From positions 498 through 64,497 of the forward strand of contig NC_021002.1 of the NCBI RefSeq assembly GCF_000209735.1: a DNA stretch of 64,000 bases, written 5' to 3'. Below are positions 1 through 10,312 of the stretch, piece by piece. The notes under the pieces are model-generated. The model made no database searches and was not told where the DNA came from. It saw only the letters and a program-made list of their open reading frames with translations. The translations under genes and the position numbers were made by a program. The stretch is from Mycoplasmopsis fermentans PG18. GTDB taxonomy: Bacteria > Bacillota_I > Bacilli_A > Mycoplasmatales > Metamycoplasmataceae. The stretch's first letter is position 1; every line of letters starts with the position of its first letter.

Positions 1-142
1 GATATTGCAAAAATGGTGTATATCATAAAGCCTATTTTTCCTTTTATTGCAATCAATATTATTAAGGATAATTCTAATAATAAAATAATTGTATTAAGAA
101 TAATGAAACCAAACCATATTCTCTCTTATTTTTAATGCTCAT
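1..142 (-). pseudogene. 5' end of a membrane-protein gene, reading frame broken
   Basis: On the minus strand an ATG at 142 follows a good ribosome site (AAGGAG). It begins MSIKNKREYG and reaches a TAG after about 22 codons. A second frame, open from about position 108 to the window edge, encodes a hydrophobic stretch (IILNTIILLLELSLIILIAI) typical of a first membrane helix. Joining the two frames by a one-base change gives a normal start of a polytopic membrane protein. Either the gene is frameshifted or there is a base error here. Family not recognisable from so short a piece. Confidence 0.35.
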
Positions 143-607
143 AATTTCTCCTTACTTAGATTTTTATAAAAAATAAAATAACATCATTAAAGACTTAAAA
201 ACGTAATAATAGAAATGCTATTTAGTTTTAAAAAAACAAAAGAAAATAATGAATAAAAAATGCAGAAAACAAAGAATGAAAATTTTTATTATTTTTAAAC
301 AAAAATATTTTTTATTATTATAATTATTCTCATTATGAGAATACAAAATTTTAAGCGTGATAAATTTAAATCTAAATTTGTATTATTAAACTTTTGCGAA
401 GATAAAAATCCAGATCTTCCATTTTTTGTTATTGAGTATTCTCAAAACGTGTTTGATTTAGCCTCCCTAAGAAGTCAATCGATTTAATTAAATTTAGTTA
501 ACTTTGATTTGACGCCAAAATAAAATATTTTAAATTTATTTATTACCAAAAACGCTATAAAACAGATTATTTAGAAAAAATTTATATTTTATTTTTTAGG
601 AGAATTT
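143..607. other. AT-rich intergenic region before potA
   Basis: No convincing gene. A 50-codon plus-strand frame at 335-487 (starts MRIQNFKRDK) has no clear ribosome site and no recognised relatives; it could be a gene remnant. The stretch holds the potA leader: TATAAA lies at 554-559 inside a CTATAAAACAG string that recurs in other intergenic regions, and AGGAG at 598-602 serves potA. Confidence 0.4.
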
Positions 608-1981
608 ATGATTAGGAAAAATAATACACCTTATATTATTGAATTAAAAGAAGTAGTTAAAGAATTCGATGATAAGGTTGTTTTGGACAATGTTGATTTA
701 AAAATCAATAAAGGTGAATTTGTTACTTTGCTAGGACCTTCAGGATCTGGCAAAACTACAATCCTTAGACTTATTGCTGGTTTTGAAAGAGCAACACGTG
801 GTGAAATTAAATTTCATGGTGTAGATATTAAAGACTTGCCGCCTCACAAAAGAGACCTTTCAACTATTTTTCAAGATTATGCATTATTTCCTCACTTAGA
901 TGTTGAAGGAAACATTAAATATGGTTTAGCTCTTAAAAGAAAACCAAAAGAAGTTATTAATGCTAAACATGAAAAATTATTAGTTCAAAAACAAAAACAA
1001 TGAGAAGAAAAAGCTCAAGCTGAAATGAAAAAATTAGATGCTCTACAAGAAAAATATGAAAGAGAAATGGAAACATTAAAACCAAATACTTTTGCATATC
1101 GTCGTAGACAAAAATGATTAGATAAATCAGACTTCAATTACTCATATTGAGAAAACTATGTTGAACAACAAACTGAAAATTTTGAAAAACGTTATTTAAC
1201 TAGAAGAATAACAAAAGAAGAAATGGACCAAGAAGTTAAAGAAATTGTAGAATTAGTCGGACTTCAAGGTAATGAAAAAAGATCTATTAATGAACTTTCG
1301 GGTGGTATGAAACAACGTGTTGCTTTAGCCAGATCTCTTGTTATTGAACCTGCTATTCTTTTATTAGATGAACCTCTTAGTGCTCTTGATGCCAAAATTA
1401 GACAAAAAATGCAAATATTATTAAGAAGCTTACAACAAAAATTAGGTCTTACATTTATTTTTGTTACACATGATCAAGATGAAGCTCTTGAACTTTCAGA
1501 TAGAATTGCAATTATGCGTGGTGGAAAAATTGAACAATATGACACGCCAAAAAATATTTATGACTATCCAGTTAATAAATGAGTTGCATCATTCGTTGGA
1601 GACTCAAATATTTACAATGGAATCTTTAATGAAGATGGCAGCGTTACAATGTGAGAACGTAAATTTAAAACCATTCATGATGAAGATGAATTTCCAAACC
1701 AAACTGAAGTTGATGTTTTAATTAGACCAGAAGACATCGATATCATGGCTTATGATGAAAAGAAAAAAGACAAGCTTGTTGGTGAAATTATTAACATGGC
1801 TTACCGTGGAAGTTATTACTACTTAAAAATTCAACTTGACAATGATGAAATCATTTATGTTGAAACAGCTAAAAAATTCGAAATAGGTGAAAAAGTAAAC
1901 TTAAGCTGAACAATTGACTCAATTCATTTAATGAATAAAGATAGCAAATGGGATTACAAAACAAATGAATTCAAAAATTAA
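608..1981 (+). CDS. potA: Spermidine/putrescine ABC transporter ATPase PotA
   Basis: This is the ATP-hydrolysing subunit that powers polyamine uptake by PotBCD; it acts on the cytoplasmic face of the membrane. It has 457 residues with UGA as Trp. Walker [10 protein letters not shown] is at residues 43-51, the Q-loop (FQDYALFPH) follows, the signature LSGGMKQR is near 230 and Walker B LLLDEP near 250. A highly charged insertion of roughly 90 residues (about 120-210) separates the Q-loop from the signature; long insertions here are known in mycoplasma PotA. The C-terminal part after residue 330 is the regulatory beta-domain. Start chosen by AGGAG six bases upstream. The stop overlaps the potB start by 17 bases, so translation is probably coupled. 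Confidence 0.95.
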
Positions 1982-2783
1982 AAACAAACTTGGTTTAAAT
2001 AAAAGATTACTACTTTTATTACCTTATTTATTTATTGCTATCTTTTTAATAATTTTGCCAATTTTATTAATCGTAATTAATGCTTTAAAACCACAAGATG
2101 GCTTTAATGCATCAGCTTTATTAGCTGAAAAAGGAATTTGATTAATAATTTGACGTAGTTTAAAAATTGGATTAATTTCAGCAATATTATGTTTAATTAT
2201 TGCTTTTCCATATGCTTATTTTATTGCTACAACTAAGAGCAAATATTTAGCAATTTATGCTTTAAGTTTAATTCTTAGTCCTATGATAATTTTTACAATT
2301 GCTAAAATTTATGCAATTAGAGGTTTCTTCCTTTCAATTTTTGAAGAAGACAGTTTGAATGCTGAATGATTTATGGTTTTTGGTTTAACTTATTTAAACT
2401 TGCCATACATGATTATGCCACTTTACACAGTCTTTAAAGACATGCCTAAAAACATTCTTGAAGCTAGTGCAGACTTAGGTTACAACAAATTTCAAACATT
2501 ATTTAAAGTAGTTGTTCCATATAGTTTCAAAGCTATTTTAAGTGGTTTCAGTATGATCTTCTTATCATCAGCAACCACCTTTGTTATTAGTGCAAAATTA
2601 CTTCCAAATGGTACTCAATTACAAACTATTGGATCTGTAATTAATGATTATTCAAGCCCTTCAAACAAATATGAATTAGCTTTAGGAAGCACACTTGTTT
2701 TAGTTGTATCAGCCATATTTATAGGTTGTTACGGATTAATCAATTTTGTTCCTAAAATTATAATTAGACTTAAAAAAAACTAA
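1965..2783 (+). CDS. potB: Spermidine/putrescine ABC transporter permease PotB
   Basis: Integral membrane permease of 272 residues, forming the polyamine channel with PotC. It starts inside the end of potA, giving [10 protein letters not shown] followed by the first of about six membrane helices (residues 17-40). The EAA-type loop that docks on PotA is seen as ILEASADLGYNKFQTLFKVVVP near residues 165-185. Several Trp are encoded by TGA. The gene is followed after 14 bases by potC, with a strong AAAGGAGG ribosome site between them. Second gene of the potABCD operon. Confidence 0.93.
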
Positions 2784-2797
2784 AGGAGGTAAGAAAC

Positions 2798-3652
2798 ATG
2801 ACTAAATTTTGAAACTTTATTAAAAGAAGTTACATTTACATTATTTTAGCTGTAACTTATATTCCTTTAGTGTTCGCAGTTATCTTTAGTTTTAATAAGC
2901 CAAGTGATAAAGGTTTCTTGAGCTTTTCATGAAATGGTTTTACTAATACTGCTTGAACAAACTTTTTTGATGAAGGTAGAGAACTAGCTTTAATTAACTC
3001 AATTATTATTGCTTTCTTTGTATCTTTATTAGTTATTAGTATTTCACTTGTGACAGTGTTTGCAATGTGAAAACAAAAAAATAAAAACTACTCAAGAGCA
3101 GTTAGAGCTGTTAATAATATACCCTTTATTAACCCAGATAACATTACTGCTATTGGTTTAGTTTTAGTATTCACAGCACTTTTCGGAACTTTAGCTAACA
3201 CTAAAGAAGGAATGATTAGAGGAATAGTAGGTCACACAATTATGGCTTTACCTTATGGTATTACTTTAATGTATCCAAGAAGTGAAAAATTCAATGCTTC
3301 ATTATTTGAAGCGAGCCAAGATTTAGGTTATTCAAAAATTAGATCATGATTCAAAACTTATTTTGTTTACATGATTCCATCAATTGTTTTTGCTGGTTTA
3401 GTTTCCATTTTCTTATCATTTGATGACTTTATTATTTTACAAACAACTTCAAATGTAAGTACACTTGGAACCAAACTTTATGAAGGTCAATTTAAAGCTT
3501 GAGGCTTAGTAGTTGGAGCTTGCTTATTATTTGTTACTATTGTTGCTAATGCTTGCTATATTGGTTATAAAGCTTACATGATTAAAAGAAGTAATAAAAA
3601 AGCAAAAAGGATAAAAAATGAACAACAACAAACCAAAGAACAACAAATTTAA
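2798..3652 (+). CDS. potC: Spermidine/putrescine ABC transporter permease PotC
   Basis: Second permease of the polyamine transporter, 284 residues, with about six hydrophobic segments. The docking loop appears as SLFEASQDLGYSKIRSWF near residues 165-185, matching the one in PotB. Start ATG has AAAGGAGG eight bases upstream. The 3' end overlaps the start of potD by 35 bases in another frame, so the Gln/Asn-rich last residues are encoded by the same DNA as the PotD start; this overlap suggests coupled translation. Confidence 0.93.
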
Positions 3653-5159
3653 AACACTTATTAAAACCAAAATTTTAACCAAAACTTTTGGTACAAGTGC
3701 TCTTGCAGTTGTTGCTGCAGCTGCTTTAGTTGGTGCTTTATCTTATAAATATAGTAACAAAAATAACTTCAAGCCTTCATTCTACAACTATCAATCTTAT
3801 ATTGATCCAAATACCAAAGCAAAAATAAATAAAAACTTCAACTTCAAAGAATTTGCTGAAATTCAAGATTTTACTAAAGCTATTTTAACTAATAAAGCAG
3901 CTGCCGGAATTGGCAACGATTCTCAAGCAGTTCAACTTATTAGAGAGGGTAAACTTCGCAAAATTGATTATGCTAAAATGTTTGGTGATCCTAAATTTAA
4001 TGACCGCAATGAAGTTTTAAAACTTTTAACTGACACAGTAAAAAATCATCTTGAGTCATATAACAAATATTTAACTAAAGATAAATGTATTAATGCCGAT
4101 GGTTCGCAAGCTACTGAGGATCGTCACTTAATTGACTACTTTGCTCCATACTTTTCACAAGATATGGTAGTAGCTTATAATCCTGCTAAAGTTTTAAATC
4201 TTAAAAAAGATGACCCTGAATATCAAAATAAAATCAATGCTCATCAACAAGCAATGCAAAATCACCTAATTAATGAAATAAAAAACAACAAAGGTGAATT
4301 TAGACTCATTGATATTCTTAAAACATTAAAAGCTAACAAATATGAACATTGAGAAGCAACAAATGCTGTAAGAGATAATATGATTTATGGTTCAGCTTAT
4401 GTTTATGACGTTAATAAAGGCTTTGTTGATGATCACGCTACTGGAAAAGGCACATCAAAAGATAAGCCTAATTGATATAAAGAACACATTGACCACTTTG
4501 TTGAATTATTTAATCATGGTATAGGTTATAGTGTTAGAGATACAAAACATATTAACTTTAATGGAGATGGACAATTTCTTTTAAATAACTTAATTAATCC
4601 TGATTCGAAAACATGTGCTGGTTTAATTTATAACGGTGATGCAGTTGATGCTTATTTCTCAGAAGATAACTATGCCACAGTGCCTCAAAGTACTATTAGA
4701 TTCTTAAGACCAAAAGTTAATTTATTATTAGTTGATGGGTTAGTTATCTCAGAAAATACAAGTGATTATTTTACTGATTTAATTTATAAAACAGTTCACA
4801 AGAGCTTTCTTGGTGGAGTTGAAAAAGATAAATGAATCAATGGTCCAAAATGAAATAGTACTACTGAAGAATGAAATAATATAGAAGGTTATGAATCATT
4901 TACAACATTTGACTTTGTAGGTTATACTCCTGCTTGAAAATCACAATATGAATTTGTTAAAAATAACTATTTTGTTGATGATACATATCCACAATATATT
5001 GCTAGTCTTTATGGAATAAATAAAGAACAAACTATTTTTGATGTTGATAATACAACACCAAAAATGAAATATGAAGTTAAACATTTTCCTATTGAACCAG
5101 AAAGTAAACAAACAATGGCTGAAATCAAAGTTTACTATGATACAAAACTAAAAAGTTAA
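3618..5159 (+). CDS. potD: Spermidine/putrescine-binding protein PotD
   Basis: Extracellular substrate-binding component of the polyamine transporter, 513 residues. The N-terminus is basic (MNNNKPKNNK) followed by a hydrophobic segment at about residues 25-43 with no lipobox cysteine, so it is probably held by an uncleaved membrane anchor rather than a lipid. It is longer than bacterial PotD (about 350), as in other mycoplasmas. Identity rests on position as last gene of potABCD and on the general layout; binding-pocket residues were not assigned. Several TGA codons (for example at 4350 and 4839) are read as Trp. A terminator follows directly. Confidence 0.85.
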
Positions 5160-5168
5160 TTAAATTTA

Positions 5169-5206
5169 AGATTCTTAGATGCAAAATCTAAGGATTTTTT
5201 ATGCTC
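5169..5206 (+). terminator. Terminator of potABCD
   Basis: ATTCTTAGAT and ATCTAAGGAT pair around GCAAA, and the stem is followed by TTTTTT. It lies ten bases after the potD stop. Confidence 0.7.
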
Positions 5207-5288
5207 TTTTTTAAGAAAAAGTAAAGATTTTGTTTAAAAAGTACGGAAAAAAGTAAAATATAATTAAAATTATTATTAAGTAGGTCCT

Positions 5289-5813
5289 ATGTTAAAAAGA
5301 AAAATAGATGCTTTTTTGTTGGATTGAAAAAATGATGCCAATAAAAAACCATTAATAATTAAAGGAGCAAGACAAATAGGCAAGACAACTTCTATTTTAG
5401 AATTTGCTAAAAATAATTACAAATATGTAGTTTATATCAACTTTGCTTTAATGAATGAAATAAAAGAATTGTTTAATAACAAAAATGTTAAATCTTATGA
5501 AGTTGATGATTTAATTAAATTTATTTCTTTTGCAAAAAGCGGTTTTGAATTTGTGCCAAATGAAACTTTAATATTTTTTGATGAAATTCAAGAACAACCT
5601 AATTGCATTACAAGTTTAAAAAGTTTTGCCTTAGACAAAAGATTTGATGTTATTTGCTCAGGTTTTTTATTAGGAATTAATTTTAAAGAACACAATATTA
5701 GACACATTGGAGTCGGTTATATTTCTTAGTATGAAATGAAACCTATGGATTTTGAAGAATACCTTTGAGCAAAAGGATATAAAGATGAAGATATTAATTA
5801 TCTTTTTATATAA
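5289..5813 (+). pseudogene. Remnant of an AAA+ ATPase gene (DUF4143 / AAA_14 type)
   Basis: The frame starts MLKRKIDAFL and shows Walker A GARQIGKTT (about residues 29-37) and Walker B LIFFDEIQ (about 96-103), as in the ATP-binding proteins with a C-terminal DUF4143 domain. An in-frame TAG at 5727-5729 follows VGYIS; reading through it continues in the same frame as YEMKPMDFEEYLWAKGY, the usual next block of this family, up to TAA at 5811. The family is about 400 residues long, so more than half is missing as well. Both a nonsense codon and a truncation argue for a dead gene. The truncated end lies next to the left prophage flank. Confidence 0.8.
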
Positions 5814-5844
5814 CACCTAAATAGTATTCTAATAAATAGTCAAG

Positions 5845-5868
5845 ACCTGGTATTAGCCAGGTTTTTTT
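5845..5868 (+). terminator. Hairpin terminator after the ATPase remnant
   Basis: ACCTGG - TATTAG - CCAGGT followed by seven T. A clean intrinsic terminator on the plus strand, probably the last host element before the prophage. Confidence 0.75.
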
Positions 5869-5970
5869 GTTCAAATAGGTGAATGAGTTTACTTTTCAAA
5901 ATACTTTTATTTTAGGAAAATTCTTTTATATTTAAACTTAACTTAAAATTATTTATTATCTTACTTCATA

Positions 5971-6016
5971 TTGTATGTGGTTTATATAAATGTATTATAC
6001 ATTTATATCAAACCAC
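5971..6016 (+). promoter_or_regulatory. Putative rightward phage promoter within a 40-bp palindrome
   Basis: TTGTAT (5971-5976) and TATTAT (5993-5998) are 16 bases apart. The palindrome GTGGTTTATATAAATGTAT / ATACATTTATATCAAACCAC (5977-6016, one bulged base) covers the spacer, the -10 and the start point. Such overlap is what a repressor operator would look like. Inference from position: the rightward operon begins at 6214. Confidence 0.45.
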
Positions 6017-6092
6017 CACACCAACTAAGGAAATCAAATCAATAATTTTTTCCTATGCTTTAACCTATACACCGAATTTTCCTAAAGAAACA

Positions 6093-6117
6093 GGGAATAT
6101 ATAGTGATATACTTCCC
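6093..6117. promoter_or_regulatory. Operator-like repeat GGGAATATAT ... TTCCC
   Basis: GGGAATATATAG followed by TATACTTCCC forms an imperfect inverted repeat in the leader of the rightward operon. GGGAATATAT recurs at 20981 and three times at 21595-21630, all in prophage control DNA, which suggests a shared binding site for a phage regulator. Confidence 0.4.
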
Positions 6118-6213
6118 AAAATTAAAATTTCAGGACTATATATACCTCCCCCTTTGAAAAAAAAGACCCACCGGAGTTTTTAATGCCCTTGTTATTTTAG
6201 AAAGGAAAAATAT

Positions 6214-7068
6214 ATGCTACTCACTACAAAACAGTTACAGGAATTTTACAAAATTGAAATGGAAAATATTGCAAAAAATAAATCTCTATTAACTAACTTC
6301 AATATCATTGATAATTATGCAAATGGTTTAAAACCTAAACAACTTTATTTTTTAGCTGCAAGACCAGGCGTTGGAAAAACTTCTTTTGCTCTTAACATTA
6401 TTTTTAATGCTTTGGAAAATTTGAAAGAAGATGAATGCATTGTTTTGTTTAGTCTTGAAATGGACTCAATTGAAATATATTCAAAACTTTTAGCTCTTGC
6501 CAATTCTTGTTCACTTAAAGAAGTTGAAACAAATTCTAAGAAAATAGATTTTGAAGATTTAAACAAAAAGAACCTTTTTATATTTGATAGATATAGAAAC
6601 AATTTTAATAATGAAAAATTAAGTGAAGTGACTCCTGACATTATTTATAAAAGTTTGAATTCTATTGGTTTAAAGATCAAAGCTGTTTTTATTGATTATT
6701 TTCAATTGCTTGATAATCAAAAATATTCAAGTGAAAGAGAAAAGTTGTCTCAATGCTCTAAACAATTAAAAGAATTGTCAAAAATATTTAATTGTAATTT
6801 TTTTGTTTTATCTCAACTTTCAAGAGAGTATGAAAAGAAAACCAATAATGAACCATCTTTTTCTGATTTAAAAGGAACTGGTTCTATTGAACAAGACGCT
6901 GATTTAATTATGTTTCTTTATAATTCTTCAAATAATTTTAATGTTGGCACTTTAATCCCTAACAAGAAAACAATTTTGAACTTATCAATTGCAAAAAATA
7001 GAAATGGTGAATTGGTCAAAACAAATATTGATTTTATTCCGCATTTAGCAAAATTTATAGAAAGTTAA
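6214..7068 (+). CDS. DnaB-like phage replicative helicase
   Basis: The protein (284 residues) consists only of the RecA-like helicase core of the DnaB family; the N-terminal primase-interaction domain of host DnaB (about 450 residues) is absent. Walker A ARPGVGKTS is at about residues 49-57, the Walker B strand ending in VFIDYFQLL near 160, the sensor FVLSQLSRE near 195, then GTGSIEQDADLIMFLY and the C-terminal IAKNRNGE that carries the arginine finger region. It would unwind phage DNA during replication. Start supported by AGAAAGG nine bases upstream. First gene of the rightward prophage operon; next gene begins eight bases after its stop. Confidence 0.85.
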   Translation: MLLTTKQLQEFYKIEMENIAKNKSLLTNFNIIDNYANGLKPKQLYFLAARPGVGKTSFALNIIFNALENLKEDECIVLFSLEMDSIEIYSKLLALANSCSLKEVETNSKKIDFEDLNKKNLFIFDRYRNNFNNEKLSEVTPDIIYKSLNSIGLKIKAVFIDYFQLLDNQKYSSEREKLSQCSKQLKELSKIFNCNFFVLSQLSREYEKKTNNEPSFSDLKGTGSIEQDADLIMFLYNSSNNFNVGTLIPNKKTILNLSIAKNRNGELVKTNIDFIPHLAKFIES

Positions 7069-7076
7069 TTATAATT

Positions 7077-7238
7077 ATGTTAAATAATAAGTGTGATTTT
7101 TGCCACAAAAGATTTCAACCAAAAAAAGAAAGATATTTTTGAGGCAATTTAGTAGTATGTTCAGAAGAATGCTTAGAACAAGTTTCTTGTTATGCAAGTG
7201 AAATTGATTTAAATTGTGAGGGAGAAAATAATGAATAA
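7077..7238 (+). CDS. Small zinc-finger-like phage protein
   Basis: 53 residues with cysteine pairs CDFCHK (residues 6-11) and CSEEC (28-32), plus Cys38 and Cys47, an arrangement that can bind zinc. One Trp is encoded by TGA. It overlaps the start of the next gene by eight bases and sits between helicase and methyltransferase, so a role in phage replication or regulation is likely, but the function is unknown. Confidence 0.6.
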
Positions 7239-7392
7239 AGAAAAACTGATTAAATTTCTTATTGATTTAACAGAAAAAGAAAATACAAAATTAAAATCAG
7301 ATGTTAAAATTCTAAAATCTAAACTTAAAAAAATAAAAAAAGAATATGAAGAACAAGAAAAAGCTTTTGATGACTTATTAAAAAAACTTTAG
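7231..7392 (+). CDS. Small coiled-coil phage protein
   Basis: 53 residues, Lys/Glu-rich with a heptad pattern from residue 13 to the end, predicted as one long coiled coil. GAGGGAG lies just before the ATG. It overlaps the preceding gene and is followed after three bases by the methyltransferase gene. No family recognised; could be an accessory protein for a neighbour. Confidence 0.55.
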   Translation: MNKEKLIKFLIDLTEKENTKLKSDVKILKSKLKKIKKEYEEQEKAFDDLLKKL

Positions 7393-7395
7393 TTT

Positions 7396-8196
7396 ATGAA
7401 TAAAAATAAAAAAATAACCATATGAGCTTTGTATGATGACGGCAATATGAGTTATTTTAAAGCATTACAAAACAATGAAAATTGTGTTATTTATTCTATA
7501 GGAATACAAGAACATAAAGATTTAAAGAATTATTATAATATTGACCTTTCATTAAATAATTTTAATTTAATTGACCAACTAAAACTAATTCCAAAACCTG
7601 ACATTATAATTGCTTCTCCACCTTGTGAGAGTTGAAGTAGAGCAGACTGTTCACTAGCTATTTGAAAAGATATTAGCAAAACAAGTTGAGAATTGAATAA
7701 CTATGAATTTTATAAAACAGTAGAAACCACAAAAAACAAAAAAAGAGATTTTTACTCTAAAGAACAAAAAAGAGTATTAGGTGAAAGTACTGCTGGAGCG
7801 ACGGCTTATATAATTAATGTCTTTCAACCTAAAGTGTGAATAATTGAGAATCCTTTTCAGTCTTTTATTTGAAAATTTCTGAAATTTCATCATAACTTGA
7901 ATGGAATTAAAAATAATACCTATTACTCAAGCTATAACAAAGAATTTAGTGTTAAGCCAACTTGTTTTTATTCAAATATTAATTTAAATTTGAAAAACAA
8001 AAGAAAACCAGGCAATGCTGAACACTATTCAAAAGGTAGTTATTATCAACGCTCAATGATTCCAAAAGAATTAATTAAAGATTTATTTTTAAATGTTTTT
8101 GTCCAATTGAAAAAAATTTCTGTATTAAGTAAAGAATATACAAAAAACTATATTTCAAATTCACTAGAGAAAGATCAGATCTCCTTATTTGATTAA
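7396..8196 (+). CDS. Phage DNA (cytosine-5) methyltransferase, Dcm-like
   Basis: 266 residues. Motif IV is present as ASPPCESWSRA (about residues 75-85), where the PPC cysteine attacks cytosine C6, and motif VI as IENPF (about 152-156). The protein is shorter than standard Dcm enzymes (350-450) and the usual motif I FxGxG is replaced by ITIWALYDDGNMSY at the N-terminus, as in compact phage cytosine methylases. It probably modifies phage DNA against host restriction, which fits a host with a type I system next door. Seven or more TGA codons are Trp. Transcriptionally the last gene before a pair of strong hairpins. Confidence 0.75.
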
Positions 8197-8220
8197 AAGG
8201 GGATTATAGGGGTTATTTAT

Positions 8221-8285
8221 ATAAGTATAAAAATACTTATATTAGAGAGATATATATGAGCTACACTCATTATATATATCTCTCT
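8221..8285. other. Two consecutive palindromes between early and structural genes
   Basis: ATAAGTATAAAAATACTTAT (8221-8240) is a hairpin, followed at once by AGAGAGATATATATGAG / CTCATTATATATATCTCTCT (8244-8285, loop CTACA, one extra base). Neither is followed by a T-run, so they are not simple terminators; an RNA processing site, operator or packaging/replication site are possible. Confidence 0.55.
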
Positions 8286-8327
8286 CTAAGAATATAAGAA
8301 TGCATTACATACTTAGAAAGGAAAAGA

Positions 8328-8642
8328 ATGGATATTTTTAAAAAAATGGAAATTGCTGAAAAAGATAAAATTGAGAAATTATTACTCAACATAGATAAAT
8401 TCATTTGAGATTGTAATTCCAAAGGTTGAACTAAATCAAAAAACAAAAAAGTAATTTCTTTATACAAAAAAACTCTTGAAGAAATTAAAAAAAATGAAAA
8501 ATATGATTGGCTATATGTTCCTATTAAATCACAAATCTATAAATTTGCAGATCATGATTTAAAGTCTGACATATTTTTGTGATTTAGTCACACCAAAATT
8601 TTATGTGGCTATACATATTTGAAAGATAAATGAAATTTCTAA
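8328..8642 (+). CDS. Hypothetical phage protein upstream of terminase
   Basis: 104 residues, starting after GAAAGG. It is basic in the middle (SKNKKVISLYKK) and rich in aromatic residues at the end. It overlaps the terminase start by 13 bases. In tailed phages this position is usually taken by the small terminase subunit, which recognises phage DNA; no helix-turn-helix could be made out, so that role is only an inference from position. Confidence 0.6.
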
Positions 8643-10312
8643 AAGAACCTCCTGTTTTTACAGAAGAACAATTTAAAGAATTAGTTCATTATACTGATTT
8701 AGAAGATAATCCAACTTTTGAAGCTTACAAATCTAATGCATTTTTCAAAATCTATTCAGATGCTAAAGGTGTTTCAAAATCTTTTAGTAGAATGATTGAA
8801 ACTGTTTATAGATTAGTGAATGAAAAAAATTTTAATAGTTTTTGGTGTAGAAATCAATATAACCACATTAAAGGAACATTAAAACCATTATTAGAAAAAG
8901 TTTTAAGTTTTCTTGCTGCTAAAGGTTTAGATTATAGACCTTATATTAGTATTTACAATACTGAAGCTTATTGAGATTATGAAGATGGTGGAAAAGGAAG
9001 AGCTATATTTTTTGGTAATTGAAAAAATGTTCAAAGTTTCCAAGGTGTAACTCTTTCACAAAAAGATTTTGCATGGGGTGAATTAGTAATAGATGAACCA
9101 ATTGAAAAAGAGCTAACTGAAGAATTAGAAGAAATTTATAAAATTCAAGCAAGTAATTTAGAAATATTAATAGCTAATACTGTTTTAAGATCTAAAAATA
9201 TTGAAGGGTTTAAAACTAATGTAACTTTTCTTTATAACATTTTCACAGTAGATCACTTTTTAATTAAAGATTTTCATAATCCTATTTTACCTTTGTATTC
9301 AGGAACAGATTTTTTAAAGAAGATCAATTTAAATTTAGCAAAAGAATTAATTGAAAATACTTATTTGCAAAAAGAAGACTTAGCTTTTAAAGAGGGAATC
9401 GGAATTATTGTCACAATGTTTTCTAAATATTTTGTTCCTAAAAATGAATTAAGTGATTTGCAATTAAAACAATTTGAAGCTCTAAAAACTAAAGATTATA
9501 AATTATGAATGATTACTGTTGCTGGTTTTGCTTTTGAAGAGCCACCTGAAAGATATGATTATTTTATGAAAAGTGTTTTGCTCAACAAAAATGGCAATTG
9601 AGATAGAAAAAAATGCAAAATAATCAATATTAAACAATTAGAAACAAAATTAGAAAATGAAGAAATTTGTGGACTCTTTTATGGTTTTGATTATGGTTTA
9701 ACTGATAATTGTGCTCTTGTTGTTGTTTTGTTGTTAAGTGGAGCAAGAATAATAGTATTAGACATTTTTGAAGACATTAAAAAGCTCTTACCAAAAAACA
9801 AGAGAAGAGAAAATAAAGCTATTTACAATAAAGTTGCTTTAATTGTCAAAAAATGAAATGAGTATTTTGATAAATACAATTTTAAATTCTATAACTCATG
9901 ATTATTAGGCAATTTTGATTCTTTCTTATATGGAGATAATGTCCACTCTTTGCAATGAATGACTGAAGTTTTTATTAACAATGGGATAAATACTAAATTG
10001 TTACCTGCTTCAAGATTTAAAGGCAAAAAAGGCTTTGGAATAATTGACAGACAAGTATGACAAAAAAACATATTTGAAAATGGTTTAGTTGAGTTATTAC
10101 CTAAAGCTAAATCATTATTAACTCTGTTATGTCAACAAGTAATTGATAAAGAAGATCCTAAAAATCCTAACCAAAGAAATGAAAGAATTAACAAAAAAAT
10201 TTATGATGTCATCAATGCTTTTGAAATGGCCAACACCTTACAAAATTGTGAATATAAAAACTATTTATTTAATAAAGAATTAAAGGAGAGAAATGAGCAA
10301 AACAATTATTAA
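8630..10312 (+). CDS. terL: Phage terminase large subunit
   Basis: This protein (560 residues) is the packaging motor: an N-terminal ATPase and a C-terminal nuclease that cuts concatemeric DNA. A deviant Walker A SDAKGVSKS is at residues 43-51 and Walker B ELVIDEP at 151-157. The nuclease domain begins at GLFYGFDYGLTD (about 350), with the first catalytic Asp in the RNase H-like fold, a further acidic site NFDSFLYGD near 425 and DVINAFEMA near 530. Many Trp are TGA. Start follows the overlap with the preceding gene. It overlaps the portal gene by 20 bases, the usual terminase-portal order. Confidence 0.85.

Noticed and set aside
335-487. 50-codon gene before potA
   Set aside because: No ribosome site, no recognisable relatives; kept only as a note in the intergenic entry.
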